Position numbers and translations under genes: made by a program. From Sphaerisporangium rufum (lineage in GTDB: Bacteria > Actinomycetota > Actinomycetes > Streptosporangiales > Streptosporangiaceae): a stretch of 59,803 nucleotides of DNA. The DNA lies in contig NZ_BOOU01000095.1 in the NCBI RefSeq assembly GCF_016863395.1, positions 1 through 59,803 of the forward strand. Direction: 5' to 3'. Shown here one piece after another: positions 1 through 7,758 of the stretch. The notes below the pieces were generated by a model that saw nothing but the letters and a program-made list of their open reading frames with translations, did not search any database and was not told the DNA's origin. Numbering within the stretch: the first letter of the stretch is position 1; each line of letters starts with the position of its first letter.

Positions 1-10
1 GAAAGCACGG

Positions 11-1570
11 CTAGCGTTCGCCGGGGACCCAGTCGTCGTCGGTGGGCGCCGAGCGGAGCGTGGCCGCGGCGGGCGGCACCGGGTCGGGGAAGGGCTCGCA
101 GTGGACATCCGGTCCCGGCAGGTTCGCCGGAAGCGTGCCGTCGGTGAGGTAGGCCTTCCAGATGTCGTCGATGCACGCGTTGCCGCGACCGGTCAGGCCG
201 TGGTTGCCGCCGCCGTCCATCACCACCAGGCGGGAGGTCGGGAAGCGCCGGTGCATTTCGACACCGCCCTGGTACGGCGTGGCCGCGTCCTTGGTGTCCT
301 GGAAGAGCAGGGCGTTCTTCACGCCCCACCCGTTGATCCGCACCTCGGTGCGGCCGGGCACCGGCCAGGATTCGCATTGCGCGTTGTACCAGGCGTTACC
401 CCAGGTCAGGAAGGGTGCCGTGCGGTAGGAGCGCCACCAGTCGCGGTGCCAGGTGAGCCAGTTACGCGGCCAGCGGGCATCGGAGCACTCGACCGCGGAG
501 TACACCGCGAAGCCGTTGTCGTCGCCGCTGCTGTCGCCGTACAGGCCGTAGGCGTCGACCAGCGGCGCGCTGTCGCCCGCGGTGTACTTCGCCAGGGCGT
601 CCGCCAGCCGTGGCCAGCGGCTCTTCAGGTAACCGCCGGACAGGAAGGTGTCGTCCAGCTCGTCCGGGCCCACCCGGCCGGCGGCGGGTTCGGCCTTCAG
701 CCGGGCGCGGGCCGCGTAGTACGCCTTCTCGGTCGCGGCGCCGTCGGTGCCTAGATGGTAGGTCGAGTCGTATTTGGCGATCCAGGCGAAGAAGTCCTTG
801 GCGCGGGACTCGAACGCGTGGTTCTGGTCGATGTTGGCGTCGTACCACACCCGCTCGGGGTTGACGATGCTGTCCAGCACCAGCCGGCGTACGTTGCCCG
901 GGAACATCGTGGCGTAGGTGGCGCCGAGGTAGGTGCCGTAGGAGTAGCCCACGTAGCTGATCTGACGCTGGCCGAGGGCCTTGCGGATCTGGTCCATGTC
1001 CTTGGCCGCGTCGACGGTGGTCATGTTCGGCAGCATGTCGCCGTGTGCCTGGCCGCAGGCCTTGGCGTAGCCGCGCATCTTCTTCACCCAGGCGGCCTCC
1101 TCCGCCGGGCCGGAGGGTACGTAGTCCGGGCGCACCGGATCGAAGAAGTGCGGGTCGCAGCTCAGCGCGGGTTCGCTGGCGCCGACGCCGCGCGGGTCGA
1201 ACCCGATCAGGTCGTACTGCGCGGCCAGCTGGGCGCCGAGCCGGCCCTGCATCACGGCCGGATAGGCGAGGCCGCTGCCTCCCGGTCCGCCGGGGTTGAA
1301 CAGGATCGCACCCTGATAGTGGGCGGTGTCGGTCGCCTTGAGCCGGGAGACGGCGATTTTGATCGTTTTGCCCCGCGGGCGGTCGTAGTCCAGCGGGACC
1401 GTGACCGACGCGCACTCGATCCCGGCCGGCAGGCCGGCGCACTGCGCCCACTCGGGGGCCGGAGGCGTGTACTCGGGTGCCTGCCGGACGCCGGCGGTCG
1501 CGGGGGTGGCGACCAGCGTTCCGCCCAGACCCAGGCCGGCGGTGGCCAGCGCTATGAGGATCTTTTTCAC
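11..1570 (-). CDS. Secreted TAP-like alpha/beta hydrolase (tripeptidyl aminopeptidase type)
   Basis: This 519-residue exported protein resembles the actinobacterial TAP-like peptidases, which remove tri- or dipeptides from peptide N-termini outside the cell. A Sec signal peptide is visible: KK at residues 2-3, a hydrophobic core to about residue 22 and an ATA cleavage site near residue 26. The oxyanion-hole segment NPGGPGGSG lies at residues 92-100. The nucleophile elbow GYSYG puts the catalytic Ser at residue 210. The C-terminal part has the Asp (FQDTKDAATP) and His (GGGNHG) regions of the TAP-like C-terminal domain. The start is GTG at 1570, five bases after AAGGGG. It is transcribed away from proC and appears monocistronic. 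The substrate is unknown. Confidence 0.88.
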   Translation of the reverse strand: MKKILIALATAGLGLGGTLVATPATAGVRQAPEYTPPAPEWAQCAGLPAGIECASVTVPLDYDRPRGKTIKIAVSRLKATDTAHYQGAILFNPGGPGGSGLAYPAVMQGRLGAQLAAQYDLIGFDPRGVGASEPALSCDPHFFDPVRPDYVPSGPAEEAAWVKKMRGYAKACGQAHGDMLPNMTTVDAAKDMDQIRKALGQRQISYVGYSYGTYLGATYATMFPGNVRRLVLDSIVNPERVWYDANIDQNHAFESRAKDFFAWIAKYDSTYHLGTDGAATEKAYYAARARLKAEPAAGRVGPDELDDTFLSGGYLKSRWPRLADALAKYTAGDSAPLVDAYGLYGDSSGDDNGFAVYSAVECSDARWPRNWLTWHRDWWRSYRTAPFLTWGNAWYNAQCESWPVPGRTEVRINGWGVKNALLFQDTKDAATPYQGGVEMHRRFPTSRLVVMDGGGNHGLTGRGNACIDDIWKAYLTDGTLPANLPGPDVHCEPFPDPVPPAAATLRSAPTDDDWVPGER

Positions 1571-1758
1571 GTGTACCCCTTCGGCGCCGGCGACTCCACC
1601 GATGGAAGCGACTTACGGCACCATCGGCGATCATGCGGATAAAGCACTCATAAATCGACGCCCGTCGCCGCTTGGTTGCCAAACCGTAACTTAGAGTCCA
1701 CTTCCGACCGCACCCCGTGCCGACCTTCGCGGGCCGTACTGGTTCCGCGGGACCCCAC

Positions 1759-1764
1759 TACACT
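1759..1764 (+). promoter_or_regulatory. Candidate -10 box for proC
   Basis: TACACT fits the actinobacterial TAnnnT -10 consensus and lies 35 bases before the proC ATG. This leaves room for a short leader carrying a GAGG ribosome-binding site. No convincing -35 box is visible. Confidence 0.35.
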
Positions 1765-1799
1765 TCGGATGTCGTCGAGTCCCCGTGCGAGGTTTGCTG

Positions 1800-2594
1800 A
1801 TGATCGCCATTCTCGGAACCGGCAAGATGGGCGAGGCCCTGCTGTCGGGGTTGCTGCGTGCGGGTGTGCGGCCGGGCGAGGTCATGGCGACCGCGCGGCG
1901 CGAGGATCGGGCGGCCGCGCTACGCGAGCGGTACGGCGTGCAGGTCGTGTCGAACAGCGAAGCGGCGAAGATCGCCGACACGCTGATCCTGGCGGTCAAG
2001 CCGCAGGACATGGCGGCGCTGCTCGCGGAGATCGGGCCGCACGTCCCGGCGGGCCGGTTGGTGATCTCGGCCGCGGCGGGCATCACGACGTCGTTCGTCG
2101 AGGCCCGGCTGGGGCACGAGGTCCCGGTGGTGCGGGTCATGTCCAACACGCCGGTGGTGGTCGACGAGGCGATGAGCGTGATCTCGGCGGGTGCGCACGC
2201 CGCGGAGAAGCACCTCAGGCTGGCCGAGGACCTGCTGAAGCCGGTCGGCAAGGTGCTGCGCATTCCCGAGTCGCAGCAGGACGCGGCGACGGCGCTGTCC
2301 GGCAGCGGCCCGGCGTACTTCTTCTACCTGGTCGAGGCGATGGTCGACGCGGGCATCCTGCTCGGGATGCCGCGTGCCGCCGCGCTCGACATGGTGACCC
2401 AGTCCATCGTCGGCGCGGCGATCATGCTGCGCGACTCCGGGGAGCATCCGGTGATCCTGCGCGAGGCCGTCACCTCGCCCGGTGGCACCACCATCGCGGC
2501 CATCGCCGAGCTGGAGCGGCACCGGGTGCGGGCGGCGTTCCTGGACGCCATCGAGGCGGCACGGGACCGCAGCCGCGAGCTGGCCGGCGGCTGA
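1800..2594 (+). CDS. proC: Pyrroline-5-carboxylate reductase
   Basis: This enzyme catalyses the last step of proline synthesis, NAD(P)H-dependent reduction of pyrroline-5-carboxylate in the cytoplasm. The protein begins MIAILGTGKMGEAL, the Rossmann GxGxMG dinucleotide-binding motif of the family. The P5CR dimerisation domain follows, with the signature region ALSGSGPAYFF and, further on, EAVTSPGGTT. At 264 residues it has the usual length. I chose ATG 1800 because GAGG lies seven bases upstream and homologues start at this strand. A GTG at 1785 is in frame but lacks a ribosome-binding site. The stop codon sits in the loop of a perfect 9-bp hairpin facing the convergent EF-hand gene. Confidence 0.95.
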   Translation: MIAILGTGKMGEALLSGLLRAGVRPGEVMATARREDRAAALRERYGVQVVSNSEAAKIADTLILAVKPQDMAALLAEIGPHVPAGRLVISAAAGITTSFVEARLGHEVPVVRVMSNTPVVVDEAMSVISAGAHAAEKHLRLAEDLLKPVGKVLRIPESQQDAATALSGSGPAYFFYLVEAMVDAGILLGMPRAAALDMVTQSIVGAAIMLRDSGEHPVILREAVTSPGGTTIAAIAELERHRVRAAFLDAIEAARDRSRELAGG

Positions 2595-2605
2595 TCGCCG
2601 CCGGC
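2583..2605. terminator. Bidirectional hairpin terminator between proC and EF-hand gene
   Basis: GCCGGCGGC and GCCGCCGGC form a perfect 9-bp stem with a 5-nt loop (TGATC) that contains the proC stop codon. Its place between convergent genes suggests a shared terminator. There is no T-run, as is common in high-GC actinobacteria. Confidence 0.6.
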
Positions 2606-2616
2606 GCGCGGCGCGG

Positions 2617-2838
2617 TCAGCCGTCCGGCTGGGCGATCCGGGCGAACTCGTCGAAGGAGATCCGGCCGTCTCCGTCGGTGTCGGCGTGCCGGTCCAGCGC
2701 GCCGAGGGCCTCGGCGGGCAGGTGCGGGAAGTGTTCGGTGATCTCCGCGCGGGTGATGTAGCCGTCACCGTCGCCGTCGATCGCCGCGAACCGCTGCTTG
2801 AGTTCGACCCAACGCGGGTCCGCCGGTCCAGCCGACAA
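2617..2838 (-). CDS. Small EF-hand calcium-binding protein
   Basis: This 73-residue protein has two EF-hand loops. One is DGDGDGYITRAE near residue 24; the other is DTDGDGRISFDE near residue 58. Both keep acidic or polar ligands at positions 1, 3 and 5 and a Glu at position 12, so both can bind Ca2+. Two-EF-hand proteins of this size are common in actinomycetes as calcium buffers or sensors. No signal peptide is seen. I chose TTG 2838 because AGGGGG lies nine bases upstream. The open frame continues to 2943, but that extension is unlike EF-hand proteins. The gene is 114 bases downstream of the asparagine-synthetase-like gene on the same strand and could share its transcript. Confidence 0.75.
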   Translation of the reverse strand: MSAGPADPRWVELKQRFAAIDGDGDGYITRAEITEHFPHLPAEALGALDRHADTDGDGRISFDEFARIAQPDG

Positions 2839-2952
2839 GGAGATCCGCCCCCTAACCGTGTTCCGATGGTGCTCGCCAGTGCTACCCCAATATGCCGTGA
2901 AATAGCATGACTTGTGGTGGTGACGGAGGTGGCGCTTCGGCACCGATGACGA

Positions 2953-4806
2953 TCATTGCCGGTCGGCAGTCGGCCAGGGAACGCGTACCGGCGGGAGCTT
3001 GGGAGGGGCCGGGTCCGCGAAGGCCTCCGTCAGCATTCTCGAAACGGTGTAGATGTGCCACAGGGTGTCCATCCGAGACGCCGGCCGCCATGTCATTCCG
3101 GTCTCGTTGACGATCCGCGAGAGCCCGCCCGCGCCCGCGGCGGCGATGTCCGCGTACATGGGGTCGGTCACTTCCTGGGTGAGGTTCATCCGCCAGTTCC
3201 ACGGCTTGCGGGCCGGATCGAAGGCGGCATTCGAGACACCCGGGTCGACGGCGCTTCCGGGATGCGGTGACCGGACCCGGAACCGGTCCATCAGCCTGCG
3301 GACCGGGGCCTCCGTGGTGAACCGCCATGGCCTGCCCTCGATCGGGATATCACCCAGCTGGGGGGCGAAAGCGCTGATCACCCCGTGGATCGGTGTCTCG
3401 GATCGCCGCCACACCGGATCCATGCTCAAGGCGGTCCGGACGACCGAATTGTCGAGGAAGGGGGGCAACGGGTGCTGACCGCGCAGCAGCGACGCGCGGG
3501 ATGCGGCGTGCCAGCGGCCCACCCGGTACGCCAGGTACAGGTGATCGAGGACTTTCGGGCCGTCCTCTCGGCAGCGCTCCTGCCATGGAGAGGCCAGGAC
3601 CAGAGCGTGCTCCTTGCCTTCCTCGGTCAGCAGATCGGTGTTCTTGCCGAAAAGGCCGTCCACTCTGCGTCGCACGGCCGTGTCGTCCAGCTGAGCCTGG
3701 TTCTGCAGGAAGCCGCCCCGCAGAATCTCGCCACCGTGCCCGGACATCCGAGGCGTCGGGTCGTAGCATCCACCGGCGGGGAGGTTCTCATAGGCGGAGA
3801 TCATTCCCTCGCCGGCGAACAGTGCGTTGTGGGTGCGGACGCGAGGGTGCGGAATGATCAGCTCCGCGCCGCCCTCGGACCGTGTCGGCCTGCTCACGCT
3901 GTGCCGGACGCCGAGTGCCTCGGCGACGCGCCCGGCCAGCACCACGTCGGGGCTGCCGTCATGTCCCGAGGTCGCCGTCACGAAGGGGATGTCCGCCCTG
4001 TAGAGCAGCGCGGCGAGGAGGCGGCTGTCCCGGCCTCCGGTGAGCGACAGCCGCACCGGTTCATAGGTGTTCCGCAGCGGTCGTACCGCGGCGAGCAGCG
4101 CGTCGGCGAGTTCGTCGATCTGGGCGCTCGCCCTGCGCCTGGAAGTCGGTGTCGCCCGCGCCTCGGGCGGCGAAGTCACGGTGATGGTCCGGCGCCCGGC
4201 GGTGATCACGATTCCGGTGGCGGGCGGGAGTGCGCTGACCGCGTCGAACGGTGTCTCGTCGGACAGGAAATACCCGGTTCGTACCATCGACTCCATCGCG
4301 GGCAGATTCCAGACGATGTCTGGTCGACTCGATCCCGTCGTGGCCGCTCTGGCGGCGAGATGGACGAGCAGCGCACGGCTGCCGATCACATGAAGGCCGG
4401 AGGTCTCGGTGTAGAAGACCGGACATGCCCGGGTCATTCCGGTGGCGGCGCTCACCCCGTGCTCATCGGCGCGGAAGATGGAGAACACGCCGCCGGTACG
4501 GGCTGCCGTCTCGCCGAGCCGGGGTGCGGCCAGCAACTCGTCAGCCTCGGCCGGTTCGGCCAGATGTCCGGTCAGACCGGCCACCCGGCCGCCGCCCGAG
4601 CAGATGATCGGCAGACCGTGGCCCGCCGGCTCGTTGGACCAGGACAGCAGTGCCGTGTCACCGGCGGCCGACCGCCACTCGCCGGCGGTGATGGTCGCGG
4701 CAGGTACGGGAAAGGCGCGCCCGATCGCCTCGCGCGCCACTTCGAGCACCACGGGCGGCAGCGCGACACCCGACCGCTTGGCGGTGATCACTAGATGGAC
4801 GCGCAA
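2953..4806 (-). CDS. Asparagine-synthetase-like ATP-dependent ligase without glutaminase, orphan
   Basis: This 617-residue protein has the asparagine synthetase / beta-lactam synthetase / lasso cyclase architecture. An N-terminal region to about residue 210 resembles a class II amidotransferase fold but lacks the Cys at position 2, so ammonia from glutamine is not expected. The synthetase domain has the PP-loop SLTGGRDS (residues 254-261), which binds ATP, and the later active-site segment SGHGGEILRGG (355-365). Enzymes of this type adenylate a carboxylate and close an amide bond, often in a peptide. The start is uncertain. TTG 4806 has GGGGGG five bases upstream and keeps the first beta strand. 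GTG 4791 overlaps the stop of the upstream peptide gene as TAGTG. No lasso B1/B2, NRPS or transporter gene is adjacent. The natural substrate is unknown. Confidence 0.75.
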   Translation of the reverse strand: MRVHLVITAKRSGVALPPVVLEVAREAIGRAFPVPAATITAGEWRSAAGDTALLSWSNEPAGHGLPIICSGGGRVAGLTGHLAEPAEADELLAAPRLGETAARTGGVFSIFRADEHGVSAATGMTRACPVFYTETSGLHVIGSRALLVHLAARAATTGSSRPDIVWNLPAMESMVRTGYFLSDETPFDAVSALPPATGIVITAGRRTITVTSPPEARATPTSRRRASAQIDELADALLAAVRPLRNTYEPVRLSLTGGRDSRLLAALLYRADIPFVTATSGHDGSPDVVLAGRVAEALGVRHSVSRPTRSEGGAELIIPHPRVRTHNALFAGEGMISAYENLPAGGCYDPTPRMSGHGGEILRGGFLQNQAQLDDTAVRRRVDGLFGKNTDLLTEEGKEHALVLASPWQERCREDGPKVLDHLYLAYRVGRWHAASRASLLRGQHPLPPFLDNSVVRTALSMDPVWRRSETPIHGVISAFAPQLGDIPIEGRPWRFTTEAPVRRLMDRFRVRSPHPGSAVDPGVSNAAFDPARKPWNWRMNLTQEVTDPMYADIAAAGAGGLSRIVNETGMTWRPASRMDTLWHIYTVSRMLTEAFADPAPPKLPPVRVPWPTADRQ

Positions 4807-4943
4807 CCGGACCCCCCGATTCCGCCGGTCCGCCCGGTGACCTTGGGCACGCCTTCGCGGCCCGTCGCTCCGGCGGGAGCGGCCCGCCGATCGGCGCGAA
4901 GCCGTGCGGCGAACGGGGTGCTGATCCCGGGTGGAGCGGCCAT
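4791..4943 (-). CDS. Hypothetical 50-residue peptide, candidate precursor for the downstream ligase
   Basis: This short gene sits immediately upstream of the asparagine-synthetase-like gene, on the same strand. Its TAG stop shares a base with a possible GTG start of the ligase, so the two are probably translationally coupled. From ATG 4943 the product has an Arg/Ala-rich N-terminal half (leader-like, with STPFAARLRADRR) and a Gly-rich C-terminus ending GRTGGIGGSGCASI, with one Cys. A purine-rich stretch AGAGAG lies nine bases before the ATG. The frame stays open to 5039, so an 82-residue form cannot be excluded. I do not recognise the family. There is no Asp or Glu in the C-terminal 19 residues, which argues against a classical lasso core. 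A peptide substrate role is inference from position. Confidence 0.45.
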   Translation of the reverse strand: MAAPPGISTPFAARLRADRRAAPAGATGREGVPKVTGRTGGIGGSGCASI

Positions 4944-5110
4944 GAGGATGATCTCTCTTCGACGGTTCACCTCCCTGTTTCGCCGAAGGCGAGGTTCCCT
5001 TTCGCGAGCATGAGCCGGACGGAGTGCGGTGATCCCCACCGGCGCCGTGCGCCGTCCACGGCCGGTGACCGGCTCAGGGGAGGGGCGGCCGGGTGCGGTA
5101 CGGTCGGAGG

Positions 5111-5185
5111 ATGAGCGAGCGCGGCGAGCCGGTCATCCCGCGTCCCTTGCCCGGCCGGGCCACGACAGGCGGGGCGGGCGGGTGA
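5111..5185 (+). CDS. Possible 24-codon leader ORF before acuC
   Basis: An ATG six bases after a possible -10 box (TACGGT, 5099-5104) opens a 24-residue frame beginning MSERGEPVIP. Its TGA overlaps the GTG start of the deacetylase gene (GTGA). This geometry would allow leaderless translation followed by reinitiation on acuC. The peptide has no recognisable family and may be non-coding chance. Confidence 0.3.
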   Translation: MSERGEPVIPRPLPGRATTGGAGG

Positions 5186-6345
5186 GCCGGTCGGTGCGGG
5201 TGGTGTGGGACGACCGGCTGCTCTCCTACGACTTCGGGCCCGGCCATCCGCTGGCGCCGGTCCGGGTCGAGCTGACCATGGCGCTGGCCCGCGAGCTCGG
5301 GGTGCTGGACAAGGTGGAGCTGACCGGCTGCGGTCCGGCCACCGACGACGAGCTCGCCCTGGCGCACCGGCGTGATTACGTGGCGGCGGTCCGGCGGGTC
5401 TCGGCGACCGGCGCCCCGGACCTGGCCTGCGGTCTCGGCACGGCCGACAACCCCTCCTTCGCGGGAGTGCACGATGCGTCCGCGCTGGTCGCCGGGGCGA
5501 CGCTGGCCGCCGCCCGCGCGGTGTGGACCGGCGAGGCCGAGCACGCGCTCAACATCGCCGGCGGGCTGCACCACGCGATGCCCGCGGCCGCCAGCGGCTT
5601 CTGCGTCTACAACGACCCGGCGGTGGCGATCGCGTGGATGCTTTCGCAGGGCGCCGAGCGCATCGCCTACGTGGACGTGGACGCCCACCACGGTGACGGG
5701 GTTCAGGCGATCTTCTACGACGATCCCCGGGTGCTGACGATCAGCCTGCACGAGAGCCCTCGCACGCTGTTCCCCGGCACCGGGCTGCCGTCGGAGACCG
5801 GGGCCGAGGTCAGCGCGGTGAACGTGGCGCTGCCGGCCGGCTGCTCGGACGCCGGGTGGCTGCGCGCCTTCCACGCGGTGGTGCCGCCGCTGCTGCGCGA
5901 GTTCCGCCCCGAGGTGCTCGTCACCCAGCACGGCTGTGACGGCCACGCCCTGGACCCGCTGACGCATCTCATGCTCAGCCTGGACGGCCAGCGGCGGTCG
6001 TACGCCGCCCTGCACGCCCTGGCCCACGAGACCGCGGGCGGGCGGTGGCTGGCCACCGGTGGCGGAGGGTACGAGCTGGTGCGGGTGGTCCCGCGGGCGT
6101 GGTCCCATCTGATCGCCGAGGCGGCGGGGCATCCGGTGGAGCCCGGCACGCCGACCCCGCCCGGCTGGCGGGAACTCGTCACCGAGCGCACCGGTGAGGT
6201 ACCGCCGCTGAACATGACCGATGGCCGAGATCCGGAATTTCCGGATTTCGCGGGTGGTTACGACCCTGGCGACCCCATCGACCGAGCGATCATGGCGACC
6301 CGGAAGGCGATCTTTCCCGGCCATGGGCTGGACCCGCAGCCCTGA
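5182..6345 (+). CDS. acuC: AcuC-type histone-deacetylase-family amidohydrolase
   Basis: This 387-residue zinc-dependent deacetylase belongs to the class I/II HDAC superfamily. The bacterial AcuC members remove acetyl groups from lysines, for example on acetyl-CoA synthetase. Visible family motifs are LHHAMP with the tandem His (residues 130-131), YVDVDAHHGDGVQ with the zinc ligands Asp 167 and His 169, and the Gly-rich TGGGGYE near the C-terminus. I chose GTG 5182 because homologues begin at this point (WDDRLLSYDFGP follows) and a GGCGGGGCGGGCGG stretch precedes it. The frame is open upstream to 5029, but that extension has low-complexity composition. The phosphatase-like gene follows 81 bases later on the same strand. 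Confidence 0.88.
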   Translation: MSRSVRVVWDDRLLSYDFGPGHPLAPVRVELTMALARELGVLDKVELTGCGPATDDELALAHRRDYVAAVRRVSATGAPDLACGLGTADNPSFAGVHDASALVAGATLAAARAVWTGEAEHALNIAGGLHHAMPAAASGFCVYNDPAVAIAWMLSQGAERIAYVDVDAHHGDGVQAIFYDDPRVLTISLHESPRTLFPGTGLPSETGAEVSAVNVALPAGCSDAGWLRAFHAVVPPLLREFRPEVLVTQHGCDGHALDPLTHLMLSLDGQRRSYAALHALAHETAGGRWLATGGGGYELVRVVPRAWSHLIAEAAGHPVEPGTPTPPGWRELVTERTGEVPPLNMTDGRDPEFPDFAGGYDPGDPIDRAIMATRKAIFPGHGLDPQP

Positions 6346-6426
6346 CCCGCCGGCCGCGGCCCCCGCCGCCCGCTCACGCCAGGGATCGCCAGGTCCGGAC
6401 GAGTCGCCGAGTGGACGGAGTGAACG

Positions 6427-7233
6427 ATGGAGACCGCGGTCGTGCCCACGCGGGAGGAACTGAGGGACCACCTCGTCCGGACGAGGATCGCCGGTGACGT
6501 GGCGACCAGCCGGGAGAACAACCTCGACCACTACCGGTCGCTGGCGGTGCGCGACCCCCACTACATGTTCGGCCTCACGCTGGCCGGTGACTGGACCTTT
6601 CGCGACGTGCTGGCGCTGATGGCGAAGGCGGCGGGCGTGGTGGCCGACCCCGGACACCGCGCCGGGCAGGACACCATCGACCCCGAACGCACCATCGACG
6701 CGCTGGAGATGATGGGCGACCGGATCGCCGCGGCGCTCCGGCGGGCCGGCGCGCGCGTCCTGATCGCCACCGGACACCCCACCGGGCTGCTCACCACCCA
6801 CCTGGCGCTCGCCCGGCTGGTCCGGCGGACCGGCGCCACGCTGGTGACCCCGGCCGAGGAGCGTTCCTTCACCAGTGGCGGGCTGGGCCGCCGCCGGCGG
6901 ATCCGGTACCTGGACGACGTCGCCATGCTGGACGACGGGGGAGCGCTGGTGCACACGCACGACCCGGCGCCGATGCAGGCGATGCTCGGCGAGCTGGCCG
7001 CACAGGGGGCGGCGCCGCCGGATCTGGTGATCGCCGATCACGGCTGGGCCGGGGCGGCCGGCGAGGCGGGCATCGAGACGGTCGGCTTCGCCGACAGCAA
7101 CGACCCGGGGTTGTTCGTGGGCGAGGCGGAAGGCAAGATCGCGGTGACCGTTCCGCTCGATGACAATGTGCTGCCGAGACACTACGCTCCGATGACGGCC
7201 TATCTGATCTCCCGGGTCGAGAGTGGCCTGTGA
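6427..7233 (+). CDS. Conserved actinobacterial phosphatase-like protein
   Basis: This 268-residue soluble protein belongs to a family conserved in actinomycetes and usually labelled phosphatase. I cannot point to a verified activity. Conserved-looking blocks are LAGDWTFRDVLALMAKAAGV (about 50-70), the DTIDPERTIDALEMMG stretch, ATGHPTGLLTTHLALARLV (about 117-135) and VIADHGWAGAAGEAGIETVG near the C-terminus. The HPTG and DHGWAG motifs could form a metal or phosphate site. The start ATG is six bases after GGAG. The gene lies between acuC and the BldC-like HTH gene, probably in an operon with acuC. The neighbourhood suggests housekeeping rather than a transferred function. Confidence 0.6.
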   Translation: METAVVPTREELRDHLVRTRIAGDVATSRENNLDHYRSLAVRDPHYMFGLTLAGDWTFRDVLALMAKAAGVVADPGHRAGQDTIDPERTIDALEMMGDRIAAALRRAGARVLIATGHPTGLLTTHLALARLVRRTGATLVTPAEERSFTSGGLGRRRRIRYLDDVAMLDDGGALVHTHDPAPMQAMLGELAAQGAAPPDLVIADHGWAGAAGEAGIETVGFADSNDPGLFVGEAEGKIAVTVPLDDNVLPRHYAPMTAYLISRVESGL

Positions 7234-7554
7234 GACAGGCTGGACGAGTTACGGGCGCGCCGTAAATCGCGTTGGGTACGTGCAGACAGCCGCGCGCGTC
7301 GACCGTTTGCCAACTTTTTTATGATCCGGATCGGCTCTACTGGGACGTGTTCCAGCGATCTACAAGATCGGAAAACCGGCTCGTCATGGCCGTTGGCCAG
7401 CGACTTTTCCCGTTCTGGTGGCAGGAGTCTCCGGAGGCTGATGCAATAGGGGGTTTGCTCCATCGGAGACGCGTTCTACGCTGACAGCAGTACACGTGCG
7501 TGAGCAATGGCACCAGTGGGGATAACCCGGAAACACGTGCGGAAGAGGCGTCCG
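7234..7554 (+). promoter_or_regulatory. Intergenic region before the HTH gene: dyads and a candidate promoter
   Basis: There is no gene in this 321-bp gap. A dyad TTACGGGCGCGCCGTAA (7249-7265) lies 15 bases after the stop and may be a terminator or operator. A good -10 box TATGAT lies at 7320-7325 with a weak GTCGAC at 7298-7303. Two further palindromes are TGGCC-gtt-GGCCA (7387-7399) and CTCCGGAG (7429-7436). The leader from the -10 to the HTH start would be about 220 nt. Its composition is more AT-rich than the flanking genes. Confidence 0.4.
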
Positions 7555-7758
7555 ATGGGTGCAGCTGAAAGACCTCTCAGCGAGGTGAAGTTCCTGACGG
7601 TGGCCGAGGTGGCCACCGTCATGCGGGTGTCCAAGATGACGGTGTACCGGCTCGTCCACTCCGGTGAATTACCGGCCATCCGGGTCGGGCGATCCTTCCG
7701 GGTGCCGGAACAGGCGGTACACGACTACCTGAGGGATGCGTTCATCGAGGCGGGTTGA
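7555..7758 (+). CDS. BldC-like (MerR-type excisionase family) small HTH DNA-binding protein
   Basis: This 67-residue protein is one winged helix-turn-helix of the excisionase/MerR type: FLTVAEVATVMRVSK, then MTVYRLVHSGELPAIRVG and RSFRVPEQAVHDYLR. It is a paralogue in fold of BldC, which is encoded 30 kb away in this window, and it closely resembles the small conserved HTH protein found near the bldN-rex region of streptomycetes. It probably binds DNA as a regulator; targets are unknown. ATG 7555 was chosen because AAGAGG lies six bases upstream. An in-frame ATG at 7507 would add 16 basic residues not typical of the family. The bS22 gene follows on the same strand after about 320 bases. Confidence 0.85.
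   Translation: MGAAERPLSEVKFLTVAEVATVMRVSKMTVYRLVHSGELPAIRVGRSFRVPEQAVHDYLRDAFIEAG

Noticed and set aside
2953-4943. Calling the ligase/peptide pair a lasso peptide cluster
   Set aside because: No B1 (RRE), B2 (leader peptidase) or transporter gene is adjacent, and the peptide end has no Asp/Glu for a lasso ring.
5074-7182. Long open frame on the minus strand across acuC and the phosphatase-like gene
   Set aside because: Arg/His/Pro-rich composition, no motif, and it opposes two recognisable proteins.
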